Assembly (NCBI GenBank): GCA_030068145.1
Contig: JAPJBO010000031.1
Coordinates: 310,001 to 374,000 of the forward strand
Direction: 5' to 3'
DNA length: 64,000 bases
DNA from: Diplonema papillatum
Lineage: Eukaryota > Euglenozoa > Diplonemea > Diplonemida > Diplonemidae
Part shown: in pieces, positions 52,611 through 63,721 of the stretch
Layout of the letters: each line of letters begins with the position of its first letter
Numbering within the stretch: the first letter of the stretch is position 1
Program-made: the position numbers and the translations under genes
Notes under the pieces: generated by a model
The model's database searches: none
What the model was told of the DNA's origin: nothing
What the model saw: the letters and a program-made list of their open reading frames with translations, nothing else

Positions 52611-53737
52611 AGACAACGAAGGACGCACGACTTAAACGAAGGGCTGGCTGAACATTCTACGAAGTGGTGCACTGGTCCTCTTCTAGACCAACTGAAGACA
52701 GCGACGTCGGTGCCTGCAAGTGTCTGATGAGGAGAGAAGGTTTCGCGCCCGCGACGTGCGGTGGTTGCCTTTGCATTCGATAGTTGTGTTGTGCCTATGG
52801 CGACGGAAAGGGTTCTCTCTGTGACAGGAGGAAAATGCTGTTACGTTTCACCGGCACAGAGGGAAAAGGGGGGAGACCTAGGGATTTCTCGTACAGCCAC
52901 CACGTGTGAGAGAACAGGCTAAGAACAGGCTAGATTGCCCGTCCAACCAGACGCAGATCCTCGACGCTGCGGCGTGCCCGTTCTACGCCGCCGACGCACC
53001 ACCAGCAGCGCCTTGCGCGGGACCGGGTGCAGGGCCGCCCGGCCCTGCCGGGCCTGCGAGCTATCCGCGCTGCGTTGCCCCGCGACGCGTTCCTGGCGCA
53101 CTTGGGTGCGCTTCCGGAGGCGAAAGAGGCCCTGCGTGACGAGGAAGCGCCGGCGGAGGAAGTTGCCGTCACTCTGTGACGACAACGAAGGACGCACACG
53201 ACTTAAACGAAGGGCTGGCTGAACAACATGCTACGAAGTGGTGCACTGGTCCTCTTCTAGACCAGCTGAAGACAGCGACGTCGGTGCCTACAAGTGTCTG
53301 ATGAGGAGGAGAGAAGGTTTTCGCGCCCGCGACGTGCACTGGTTGCCTTTGCATTCGATAGTTGTGTTGTGCCTGTGTCGACGGAAAGGGTTCTCTCCGT
53401 GACAGGAGGAGAATGCTCTTATGTTTCACCGGCACAGAGGGAAAAGGGGGGAGACTCGTACAGCCACCACGTGTGAGAGAACAGGCTAGATTGCCCGTCC
53501 AACCAGACGCTGATCCTCGACGCTGCGGCGTGCCCGTTCTACGCCGCCGACGCGCACCACCAGCAGCGCCTTGCGCGGGACCGGGCGCAGGGCCGCCCAG
53601 CCCTACCGGGCCTGCGAGCTGTCCGCGCTGCGTTGCCCCGCGACGCGTTCCTGGCGCACTTGAGTGCGCTGCCGGAGGCGAAAGAGGCCCTGCGTGACGA
53701 GGAAGCGCCGGCGGAGGAAGTTGCCGTCACTCTGTGA
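52611..53737 (+). pseudogene. Two tandem copies of the MsrA-like 3' end plus its 3' flank
   Basis: A ~560-bp unit runs from ATCCTCGACGCTGCGGCGTG through the stop to the flank (TTGCCTTTGCATTCGATAGT ... CTAGATTGCCCGTCCAACCA). It recurs at about 52950-53506 and 53510-53737. The first copy carries small changes, and the two copies of the flank differ by short indels. The copies keep the C-terminal coding part (DAAACPFYAADA ... EEVAVTL) without the catalytic half. Confidence 0.88.
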
Positions 53738-54421
53738 CGACAGCTCAGCGAGCGAGGTCTTGAAGACGCAATTGAGTAGAGAAACCTGTTGTCGCCACGC
53801 GACGCCTTCTTGGACCATCAAATGCCGAATGGCTCTTAGAAAGGGATGCACAACGTTCCCGGGCCTGCCGGTACGAGCGGAGTACCTTGATCACTAGCCA
53901 TCTCTCTCTGCTTCCACTTCTTGCTGGAGCAGCCGTGACTGCTTCCTCCGCTTGCCCACGTTTGGCCACCTGTCTTTCGCAGCCTTCCAGTCTGGTTTGT
54001 GCTGTAGTACGTTGTTGAAACCTGGTGAATCTTTAAAATGCGCCCTCCGAACATGACCAGGATTTAGACCCAAACCCCCGGAAAATAGTCGAGGGAGGGT
54101 GCCGGATCGGTGAGGGGTTAACATCACGCATGCACACGCACACACAGAAGGGAAGGACCGAAGACCACACTCGCCCACTGTTGGTCCTCTGGTGTTGTCG
54201 GTCACGTTAGCAACAACCTCAGCTAGCCAGTGAAAGTGTGCAATTATCAGGAATCCACGGCCCGTGGCACGGGGACCCTCGCTACTGAGAATATCGACGG
54301 GGTGGGATTACTAGTATCTAGTCCAAAAACAATACAGTTTCATAATTGTTGCAAGAAAAGCCGGGTTGGCTCGAATAGAGGCTATTCACATTGCATGTTC
54401 ATAGGACCTCCAGTCTCGAAA
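53738..54421. other. No assignable gene
   Basis: A minus-strand frame (53894-54205) contains HKPDWKAAKDRWPNVGKRRK but is not recognised. Words at 54253-54312 (CACGGCCCGTGGCACGGGG, ATATCGACGGGGTGGGATTA) recur at 59908-59970. Confidence 0.3.
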
Positions 54422-54645
54422 AATGTTTTTGTATAAGCACCCCCGCTTTGTAGGAAATGCTTGAGGAGACTGCCAGTTGCGATAGATCAACGGAGGTAAA
54501 TGTGCTGTAGCCCACACGAACACAGGTAAATCTGGGTTAGGTGGCGGGCGTAAGCGTTCAACAAAAAAGACCCACCTTGTAGTTGTATTGTTTTCTCCCC
54601 CTCTAGCCTGCTTCGAAATGAGCACAAGGCAGTCCCTCGAGTATT
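54422..54645 (+). repeat. Dispersed repeat R2, full-length copy
   Basis: TTTTTGTATAAGCACCCCCG through GTGGCGGGCGTAAGCG to GAGCACAAGGCAGTCCCTCG matches 20425-20660. Downstream (54745-54835) is a short tandem tract of CTCCAGGCAAACCCCCTTTA type. Confidence 0.8.
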
Positions 54646-54952
54646 GGCTTCTCTTTCTAACGCCATTTCGCACTTAACCACATGCTTAAGAAGACGTACA
54701 AAACCCTACACATAAATGTAGTTCAAAGCATCTGCAGAATAACATGAAAAGCCTCCAGGCAAACTCCAGGCAAACCCCCTTTAACTCCAGGCAAACCCCC
54801 TTTAACTCTGAAAAGCTTCCAGGCAAACCCCCGTTTTCACATTTCTTTCTCTGTCGTAATCTGACGTGTGTGGCTTTAGATCTTCATCTGAATGGCCTCA
54901 ACCACAATTACGTTGCCGACAGCCAACAAGTGTAAGAGAATAAGACAAAACT

Positions 54953-54982
54953 TTTCAAGCGAACTTTAACTCTGAAACTACG
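54953..54982 (+). promoter_or_regulatory. R10 core upstream of the DUF4116 repeats
   Basis: TTTTCAAGCGAACTTTAACT followed by CTGAAA lies about 130 bp before the first repeat. Only the second half of R10 is present. A regulatory role is speculative. Confidence 0.18.
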
Positions 54983-55109
54983 CATTTCTTCGCCGCTGCT
55001 TCTTGTTTTCTTGTCATCCGTCTGCTCCAGTGCGCCCATCTCGTGCAGCCGTTGTTACCATCGTCACCCTGTCGGCGAAGTTGTTCAAACCACCGGAACG
55101 CATCAGTAG

Positions 55110-57426
55110 GGATACGACGCTGATGAATCCCTGAAGACAGACGTTCACATCGTGATGCAAGCAGTGAAGCAGAACCGGACAGTACTCGAGTACGCTGATG
55201 AATCCCTGAAAAAAGACCGTGGCATCGTGCTGCAAGCAGTGAAGCAAGACGGGGCAGGACTCGAGTATGCTGGTGAATCCCTGAAGACAGACGTTCACAT
55301 CGTGATGCAAGCAGTGAAGCAGAACCGGACAGTACTCGAGTACGCTGATGAATCCCTGAAGAAAGACCGTGGCATCGTGCTGCAAGCAGTGAAGCAAGAC
55401 GGGGCAGGACTCGAGTACGCTGATGAATCAGACGTTCACATCGTGATACAAGCAGTGAAGCAGAACCGGACAGTACTTGAGTACGCTGATGAATCCCTGA
55501 AGAAAGACGTTCACATCGTGATGCAAGCAGTGAAGCAGAACCGGACAGTACTCGAGTACGCTGATGAATCCCTGAAGACAGACGTTCACATCGTGATGCA
55601 AGCAGTGAAGCAAGACGGGGCAGGACTCGAGTACGCTGATGAATCCCTGAAGAAAGACCGTGACATCGTGCTGCAAGCAGTGAAGCAAGACGGGGCAGGA
55701 CTCGAGTACGCTGACGAATCCTGAAGAAAGACCGTGGCATCGTGCTGCAAGCAGTGAAGCAAGACGGGACATCACTCAGGTACGCTGATGAATCCCTGAA
55801 GAAAGACCGTGATTTCATGCTGCAAGCAGTGAAGCAAAACGGGGCAGCACTCCTTTTCGCTGATGGATCCCTGAAGAAAGACCGTGACATCGTGCTGCAA
55901 GCGTTGCAGCAAAACGGGGCAGCACTCAAGTACGCTGATGAATCCCTGAAGAAAGACCGTGACATCGTGCTGCAAGCATTGCAGCAAAACGGGGCAGCAC
56001 TCAAGTACGCTGATGAATCTTTGAAGAAAGACCATGACATTGTGCTGCAAGCAGTAAAGCAAGACGGGGCAGCATTCAAGTACGCTGATGAATCCCTGAA
56101 GAAAGACCGTGACATCGTGCTGCAAGCAGTGAAGCAAGACGGGACATCACTCAGGTACGCTGATGAATCCCTGAAGAAAGACCGTGATTTCATGCTGCAA
56201 GCAGTGAAGCAAAACGGGGCAGCACTCCTTTTCGCTGTTGGATCCCTGAAGAAAGACCGTGACATCGTGCTGCAAGCGTTGCAGCAAAACGGGGCAGCAC
56301 TCAAGTACGCTGATGAATCCCTGAAGAAAGACCATGACATTGTGCTGCAAGCAGTAAAGCAAGACGGGGCAGCACTCGAGTACGCTGATGAATCCCTGAA
56401 GAAAGACCGTGACATCGTGCTGCAAGCATTGCAGCAAAACGGGGCAGCACTCAGTACGCTGATGAATCCCTGAAGAAAGACCATGACATTGTGCTGCAAG
56501 CAGTAAAGCAAGACGGGGCAGCATTCAAGTACGCTGATGAATCCCTGAAGAAAGACCGTGACATCGTGCTGCAAGCAGTGAAGCAAGACGGGACAGCACT
56601 CAGGTACGCTGATGAATCCCTGAAGAAAGACCGTGATTTCATGCTGCAAGCAGTGAAGCAAAACGGGGCAGCACTCTTTTTCGCTGATGAATCCCTGAAG
56701 AAAGACCGTGACATCGTGCTGCAAGCAGTGAAGCAAGACGGGACAGCACTCAGGTACGCTGATGAATCCCTGAAGAAAGACCGTGATTTCATGCTGCAAG
56801 CAGTGAAGCAAAACGGGGCAGCACTCTTTTTCGCTGATGAATCCCTGAAGAAAGACCGTGGCATCGTGCTGCAAGCAGTGAAGCAAGACGGGACATCACT
56901 CAAGTACGCTGATGAATCCCTGAAGAAAGACCGTGATTTCATGCTGCAAGCAGTGAAGCAAAACGGGGCAGCACTCCTTTTTGCTGATGAATCCCTGAAG
57001 AAAGACCGTGACATCGTGCTGCAAGCAGTGCAGCAAAACGGGGCAGCACTCAAGTACGCTGATGAATCCCTGAAGAAAGACCATGACATTGTGCTGCAAG
57101 CAGTAAAGCAAGACGGGGCAGCATTCAAGTACGCTGATGAATCCCTGAAGAAAGACCGTGACATCGTGCTGCAAGCATTGCAGCAAAACGGGGCAACACT
57201 CAAGTACGCTGATGAATCCCTGAAGAAAGACCATGACATTGTGCTGCAAGCAGTAAAGCAAGACGGGGCAGCACTCGAGTACGCTGATGAATCCCTGAAG
57301 AAAGACCGTGACATCGTGCTGCAAGCAGTGAAGCAAGACGGGACAGCACTCAGGTCAGGGCTGCACGTGTGGCCCACATTTGCCACACGAAAAGGTGTCG
57401 GTCGCAACACTTACAAGCATGGCTAG
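55110..57426 (+). CDS. DUF4116-type repeat protein, about 30 tandem 25-residue units
   Basis: The unit YADESLKKDRDIVLQAVKQD followed by GAALK matches the DUF4116 pattern (LK.D.E.VL.AV..NG.AL.YAS), a family common in protist proteins. Two classes (KQDGAAL, KQNGAAL) alternate in places; early units read DVHIVMQAVKQNRTVLE. The frame opens after ATCAGTAG at 55109, which would serve as a splice acceptor. No ATG-led start was found, so an upstream exon is likely. One base is missing near 55722 and again near 56453, changing frame. These are either true breaks or sequencing errors in a near-identical repeat. The last unit runs into RSGLHVWPTFATRKGVG and stops at 57426. Function unknown; long minus-strand frames are shadows. 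Confidence 0.7.
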
Positions 57427-57861
57427 CCGTAGTTAAAGTGTATAAGCATACCTACTACCCTCATACCAGCCTCAATGGTCAACCGGAGACCCTAAAACAC
57501 CGAACCTCTAAACCACAATAAACGCTAGAAAATGAAAAAGTCGTGTGGCGGATGTGGCGAATTTTTCCGGTTTTTTTTCTTGAGAGGGATAAACACGCAG
57601 TCTTTTTTCCTCGGGTTTTATTGTCGCAAACGAATCACCGCGTGCATCGGGCGGCGCCCACAGCACGGAACAAAGCGCCCATGCGGGGCTTCAAGCTCAT
57701 TAGACAATCGACGCATACCACACGAACGTATCAGGTTACCACACAACGTAAGCACACTCTCCCCGGTAGCTCCGGTCAGTTGACCTCCGCCGGGCTTAAA
57801 AAAAATCCCTCCCTCCCTCCCAATGCGATGAGGGTATCGCGCCATGAACTTCTTCCCTCCG

Positions 57862-58830
57862 CGAGGGTCCCCCGATGGCATCGTGCAGCGTTTCCCCTCG
57901 GCAGAGGGCTGGCTTCCCCGTGCGGGAAATGACGTCGCACTCCCTCCGCAGAGGGCTCCCCAGCAGGGGTGGCATCGTGCAGCGTTTTCCCCTCAGCAGA
58001 GGGCTGGCTTCCCCGTGCGGGAAATGACGTCGCGCTCCCTCCGCAGAGGGCTCCCCAGCAGGGGTGGCATCGTGCAGCGTTTTCCCCTCAGCAGAGGGCG
58101 GGCTTCCCCGTGCGGGAAATGACGTCGCGCTCCCTCCGCAGAGGGCTCCCCAGCAGGGGTGGCATCGTGCAGCGTTTTCCCCTCAGCAGAGGGCTGGCTT
58201 CCCCGTGCGGGAAATGACGTCGCGCTCCCTCCGCAGAGGGCTCCCCAGCAGGGGTGGCATCGTGCAGCGTTTTCCCCTCAGCAGAGGGCGGGCTTCCCCG
58301 TGCGGGAAATGACGTCGCGCTCCCTCCGCAGAGGGCTCCCCAGCAGGGGTGGCATCGTGCAGCGTTTTCCCCTCAGCAGAGGGCTGGCTTCCCCGTGCGG
58401 GAAATGACGTCGCGCTCCCTCCGCAGAGGGCTCCCCAGCAGGGGTGGCATCGTGCAGCGTTTTCCCCTCAGCAGAGGGCTGGCTTCCCCGTGCGGGAAAT
58501 GACGTCGCGCTCCCTCCGCAGAGGGCTCCCCAGCAGGGGTGGCATCGTGCAGCGTTTTCCCCTCAGCAGAGGGCTGGCTTCCCCGTGCGGGAAATGACGT
58601 CGCGCTCCCTCCGCAGAGGGCTCCCCAGCAGGGGTGGCATCGTGCAGCGTTTTCCCCTCAGCAGAGGGCTGGCTTCCCCGTGCGGGAAATGACGTCGCGC
58701 TCCCTCCGCAGAGGGCTCCCCAGCAGGGGTGGCATCGTGCAGCGTTTTCCCCTCAGCAGAGGGCGGGCTTCCCCGTGCGGGAAATGACGTTGCTTTTCCC
58801 TCCGCAGAGGGCTATGCAGCTTTTCCCCTC
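57862..58830 (+). repeat. 95-bp satellite array, about ten units
   Basis: The unit contains GGGGTGGCATCGTGCAGCG, TTTTCCCCTCAGCAGAGGGC, TTCCCCGTGCGGGAAATGAC and GTCGCGCTCCCTCCGCAGAG. Each has TGACGTC and a CCCGTGCGGG inverted pair. Internal units are nearly identical and the last is shortened. Because 95 is not a multiple of 3, the overlapping 82-codon frames are artefacts. Confidence 0.95.
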
Positions 58831-61234
58831 AGCAGAGGGCTGACTTCCTTCCGCTCCACAGAGGGCATCGGGCACGTGCGTGCATGAGGCTGGAAGCGTG
58901 ATTACTGCATCCCCTCCGCACTGCCCTGGATCTTCTGTTTTCCTCCTCCTTTCCCCTTGTGCGACAAGGAAGAAGAAATCCTTGCTCAACACAGACCGAT
59001 ACAATCCTGCCTACTGTTTCCTTCCGCGTGAAGGCACACGGAAGAGGGCCTCCGCAGGGGTGCTGACCCCAGCGAATGAAAGGGCTCCTTTTCCGCGGCA
59101 GGATGTATCTAGCAAGGTGGCCGGTGCTTCTCACTGGCCCCGACGCACGCCAGCGTCCTCCTCCAAACCCTCTCTGTCTCTATTTATGTCTCTCTTTCTC
59201 TTTTCTCCGCATGTGGTACAAAGAAGCGAGGTTTGGCGCGGCAGCTCTTCCCCAGAGAAGGGAAATAAAACCTCCTGAAAAACCGGCCGCAATTGCCGTA
59301 TAACCACCATATCCCCCTTTTTTTGTGCTTTTTTGCGACAACCAATTTCTGCTTCCCTGGAGACAGTATTTGTTACAGCTAAAAAGAACGTTGGCAGCGG
59401 TTTAACCAAATCACATACAGGTTAAATCGCACAAACAAAAATTTTTGGGATTTTTACGACAGGTACCCGATCCCAGCCAGTACAAGCTGCTTTGTGGCCC
59501 TGTACTGCAGTGACCAGTTCTGTTAACATCTGGTGAATGTCGCCGTGAAGCACACTCACTCGCACAGAAAACGGGTGAAAACCCGGGTTTTTGTGTCGTT
59601 GGGATGAAAATTATGCATCGAGTGCAGGAACAGGTCCAGTTACAGGACGCCATCCAGCCTGGAACAGGGACGACACTCTGAGTCTTGGGGACGTTTCTCA
59701 ACCGTTGTCAGTCGGCATTGACGCTGCTTCTGCGATGTGTGCAGCTGCAGCGGGGCCGAAACCACGTGCAAGTTTGAGTTCGAACTACGGCAACTCGAAG
59801 TGCGGGAACAGTTGGGTTTGTGCAAGCTCCGTGTCTACGTGCCTAGTGTGGTAACGGTCGTCGGACTCGAAGGGATGACAACCCTGCCGGAGGGGCAACA
59901 CCCCTGCCACGGCCCGTGGCACGGGGGACCCTCGCTACTGATGAGAATATCGACGGGGTGGGATTACTAAACCGATTTTTGCCGTTCCCCTAACTTTAAC
60001 TACGGCCTCTAGTCTCGCTGGCGCCGGTCTTCAACCCGCGCACGTCCTTTGTTACAAACATAACGTGGGCGGCTACCAGCTTCCGCTGACACCATTTGCG
60101 CTTAACCATGCATAAGAAGACGACTGAAAGCATAGACACAAAGCCACACACTCTGCAGAATTACACGAAAAGCCTCTTGGCAAAAAACCCTTCTTCGAGA
60201 TCGTCGTGATGGTGCTTTCTCATTTCATCTCCCCACCCGACCCTCGCAGTTGCCTTGTCGAAAAACGCTCGGGCTTCCGGTTTCTAGCAGCTTCGGCGGT
60301 GGCTTTCGCCTACGTGAGAGATTGACACGAACTGCGAAAATCACAGGAAGGGTGAGAGAAACTCCTGAGAAAAGGAAGACTGTGACTGGCTGGTGAACAA
60401 GCTTTGTGTGTTCAGCTACGCAACGCGAAGGCAGAAGGATCCACTTGCTCCCACACATGAAGCGCCGTGCCAGAGGAAGCTTCAGAGCACAAGAACTCCA
60501 AAACAAGTCAGGGCGCTGAAAACCGCCAGCGTGCTACCTGCCCACCTGCCGGCATTAACACTTGGGAAACTTGGTCACTTTCAGTTGCCCTAGTTTGCAT
60601 GCATAAGGTCAGCCGCTGGATTGAGCTTTGCTCATGTAGTGGCACCCGGTTCGTGACCTTCGCACTCGCTGCAGAGGCCGTCGTTCGTCCTTGCCGTGCG
60701 TCCCCGGACATATGTGCCGGCCAGGGGGGAGTTTCCTCCAGTCTGGGCGAAGCCGTACACCATTGGGGACGCACCCACCCTCAGCGCCGAGATGTGGTGC
60801 CACCGCATTTTTCTGTCTGAACCCGCCATGTCGCGGTGAAGTGACTGTACCCTTGTCAATGAGGCTGCGGTCGCGTCGCTGTTACATTTCGCCGGGATGC
60901 GCCGGATCTTCACCCTTTCAGACATCAGGTAGTCGACCGTTTTCATCAGGTCGACGTCTTCAGCATCCTTCAGCACGGATCGTTCGTAAGGGATGCTATC
61001 GACCAGAATATAATACAATCCCGTACCATTTCCCTGCCAACACGTGTTCTTCCAGTTAGGGCACAATTGAGCAGGTGCAATTCTTGGACGGTTCGGTTAC
61101 AGCCGAAGATCAGCCGTCTCGCGCCTTCTCCATTTTTGGGATTAACCCACCAAAGCCTACTAAGTCCTGCCAAATGCTGATCGAGATACGGTAACCCCTT
61201 CTGCCGCCACGGCGGCGAGCGGCACCACGATGGG
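58831..61234. other. Repeat remnants, no assignable gene
   Basis: Contains a degraded R1 piece (59370-59445), the word pair shared with 54253 (59908-59970) and R5 (60055-60140). A minus-strand frame at 60632-61066 (LYYILVDSIPYERSVLKDAE, DVDLMKTVDYLMSERVKIRR) has protein-like character, but I recognise no family and the codon pattern is not that of the genes here. Confidence 0.3.
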
Positions 61235-61398
61235 TCCGCAGCAACGACCTCGATTCAACTCCGTGGCCTTAAACCACGCGGGGTGGAGGTGGATACAATT
61301 GACCGAGATAAGAACCAACGCTAGCAATAGCAGCGGTGTGTGGATGAAACAGGTCAATCGAGTGATAGCACACGACTTCAAGTCGGTGCAAGCCCAGC
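61235..61398 (+). rRNA. 18S rRNA fragment, second piece of the 5' domain
   Basis: Nearly identical to 63047-63207 within the longer 5' 18S fragment: GATACAATTGACCGAGATAA, CAGGTCAATCGAGTGATAGC and CACACGACTTCAAGTCGGTG. Both copies end at GTGCAAGC. The alignment to eukaryotic 18S (GTATTTATTAGATAAAA..CCAA; TGATAACTTTTCGAATCGCA) is clear only in context with the 62866 fragment. Confidence 0.65.
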
Positions 61399-61799
61399 CT
61401 GGCCGGGTCGGACAACGTGGGCGACTCTGTCACAACACAGAAGAAAAACGCAGGGTCGTTCTCGGCGTGTCAAAGAAAGAGGTGACTCTCCGGTGTTCAA
61501 GGTTGCATCAGTGTGCGAACAGGCTTCTGGTGGTGCGAGGCGGTGCTGCAGCTTCTTTTCGCGGGATCTTGAAAGCTGCCCCCGCGAGGAAGTTGGTAAG
61601 CTGCTGAGCGCCTTGCGGAGGGGCCTTACACCCCAAAAGAGAATACTGCAACGAAACCCCCACGACGAGATAAAAAGCAACACCCATTCCAAGTATTGCC
61701 GGGTATCCGGGTGTGTGGACAGGGTTTGACCGGCGTGATGAGCGAGCCGTCGACGCCTTTCGCCCAGCACTCTCATGCAAACCCACGAGGACCAAGATA

Positions 61800-62070
61800 C
61801 TCACGCAATCTATGCGACGATTGCTGCCAGACAAAGAACCGAAGGGATCCCAAGTGCTGTAACTACCGAACCACGTGTTGAACGGACGTGAGGTCATGCG
61901 GGTCTACCCCTACACGACAAATCACACAAAAACATACAATACCTTAACGGAACCGTTATGACTACGGTCACCCGGAGACTATAAAACCCCGGATCCCTAA
62001 GCGAACTAGCACTCTAAAAACAACAGGTCAAAGTCCTGAGTGAAAAAACAACACACGGTGGTGCAAGCGA
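61800..62070 (+). repeat. Dispersed repeat R4, with R10 inserted
   Basis: Matches 14050-14225 (AAGTGCTGTAAC, TGAACGGACGTGAGGTCATG, ACACGACAAATCACACAAA ... AGTCCTGAGTG). It has about 85 extra bases at 61940-62022 containing GGTCACCCGGAGACTATAAA and AAGCGAACTAGCACTC. The extra block is absent from the copy at 14036. Confidence 0.75.
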
Positions 62071-62786
62071 AGAACAATTCGGTACTTTTGGCAATTGTAT
62101 ACTCGAAAGAGAAAGCTGGCAGCGTATTTAGGATAACGATCATGGTCACACACCATTAGGCTAACTTCCCCTGGCACGCACAGCGAAGTCGACAGCAGGG
62201 CCTTGATAGGTATTGTGGGGGGTACTACCTAAAGTACGCTTCAATACCCTGGCTGAAAACGTTGCAAGACGCCTTGACGAGGCAGGGGAACCATCTGGGG
62301 CTGTTCTATGTTCTGGCGCCTGCGAATGCGTTTACCCGTCTTCCAATCCAACGAGGGTCTTGGAAAGAACTCTGGGGGCAGGTGGGAGTGCGCGACGCTG
62401 TAGAAGACTCGCAGGAGAAACACCTACTACAAGGGGCGGGCCCGTAAAAACAACGGCGCGCCTATTCTGTTTCTGTCTTTTATTTTTGTATCAGCACCTC
62501 AGCTTTCACTCTACGGTACTTTAAAATACCACCCTCTTATCCACAAATCAAGCTAATAAACACGTGCTCTCGCGAAGGCACGATGAACAAGCGTGTGATT
62601 GGTCAATAGATGTCACAAAGGTGGCCAACAGCGTTTTCGGGTTCCGAGCAGGGCTTTCCAGGGTGGAGCAGCCTTCCGGGTTCCGGTGGTCAGTCACACT
62701 AGTACAACCTTGACTGGCACAGTGAAAGTGTGCAAGAAGTCTACGTCCCTTTCACTACCCGGTTTCTGGCTTCAATGCCGACGGCG

Positions 62787-63280
62787 CACCGTGCGAGAAG
62801 AACTGCTGCACTGCGAGCGCGAGCGGCCCTCCGACCTCCGCGCGAAGCGGAGTTTGAGTGACAAGAAACCTGGTTGATCCTGCCAGTAGTCATATGCTTG
62901 TTTCAAGGATTAAGCCATGCAAGTCTCAGAGTAAATGGATTAACAGTGGGTCTGCAGACGGCTCATTAAATCGGTGGCAATCTACGCGGGGAAGGTGCCT
63001 TTTGGGCCCAGTTCGATAACAATGGTAACTCCATTGCTAAAACATGTCCGAAGAATCCAACTCGATTCAACCCCGTGGCCTTAAAACCGCGGGGTCGAGG
63101 TGGATACAATTGACCGAGATAAGAACCAACGCTAGCAATAGCAGCGGTGTGTGGATGAAACAGGTCAATCGAGTGATAGCACACGACTTCAAGTCGGTGC
63201 AAGCAGGCCGCCGCGGCGGCCTCCTCCAACCGCGGCGTGTCTTCCGCATCCGGCCCCCGCCGGCTGACACTCTCGGATTT
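62787..63280 (+). pseudogene. Broken copy of the 63.7-kb gene, split by 18S DNA
   Basis: 62787-62855 repeats RRTVREELLHCERERPSDLR...KRS of the gene at 63722, and 63203-63275 repeats the following KQAAAAASSNRGVSSASGPR. Between them sits an 18S fragment. The copy then continues in frame (LTLSDLTHRLYYTRVDTPWS), possibly showing residues that lie beyond the window end in the real gene. Confidence 0.8.
62866..63207 (+). rRNA. 18S rRNA fragment, first ~340 nt
   Basis: Begins at the mature 5' end: ACCTGGTTGATCCTGCCAGT, AGTCATATGCTTGTTTCAAG, GATTAAGCCATGCAAGTCTC, CGGCTCATTAAATCGGTGGC, then GATAACAATGGTAACTCCAT and TGCTAAAACATGTCC (the GCTAATACATGC region), and on to GACTTCAAGTCGGTGCAAGC. About 12 bases of possible leader precede it. 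The 3' junction lies in GCAAGC, which the interrupted gene also has. The sequence is divergent, and I could not place the lineage. Confidence 0.9.
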
Positions 63281-63569
63281 GACCCACCGTCTGTACTACA
63301 CCCGCGTCGACACACCATGGTCCCCCCAGGGCACGCAGGCCAACACACTCTCCCCGAACGCATTGCAACCACCACCGCACCGTGGCTGCCCTCCCATCAC
63401 CAATCCACGCCTCGCAGCCACGGATCAACTTCTCGGCTACAGGAAGCGCACTCACAAAGGGGAGAACCGTAAACCTCCGTTTGGTGTTGGGAGTGGTCGG
63501 TTACATTAGTCACAACCGAAAGTATGCAAATAAGTTTACATCCCTCTCACCACCGACTTCCAGCCTCGA

Positions 63570-63620
63570 TGATCAGTTGACACGGGAGGCTCTTAAACAC
63601 CGGACCTTTGAGCCTCAAAA
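63570..63620 (+). promoter_or_regulatory. R10/R9-end-like module upstream of the 63.7-kb gene
   Basis: GACACGGGAGGCTCTTAAAC, ACCGGACCTTTGAGCC and TCAAAAATTGCTAGAAAATG lie 100-150 bp before the ATG, followed by a similar GAGACTCTCGAAAATCGGG at about 63645. This is the weakest of the four gene-upstream modules. Confidence 0.18.
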
Positions 63621-63721
63621 ATTGCTAGAAAATGTCTACCGGAGGAGACTCTCGAAAATCGGGCCTTTTCAACTTCAGAAAAACTCTAGAAGGGGAGGGG
63701 TGTGGTGTGGTGAGCGGCAAC

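Noticed and set aside
53894-54205. Minus-strand exon with HKPDWKAAKDRWPNVGKRRK
   Set aside because: Protein-like in composition, but no family, splice sites or duplicate support. Left unannotated.
54955-56886. 643-codon minus-strand frame over the DUF4116 array
   Set aside because: It is a shadow of the 75-bp repeat. The plus strand gives a known repeat family, and the minus translation (LHCLQHD..VFLQGFIS) is low-complexity.
57844-58843. Family of 82-residue proteins
   Set aside because: They are overlapping frames generated by a 95-bp satellite whose unit length is not a multiple of three.
63044-63472. Protein-coding gene beginning MSEESNSIQPRG, with a relative at 61230
   Set aside because: The shared frame (RWIQLTEIRTNASNSSGVWM) is 18S rRNA sequence read as protein, continuous with the clear 18S 5' end at 62866.
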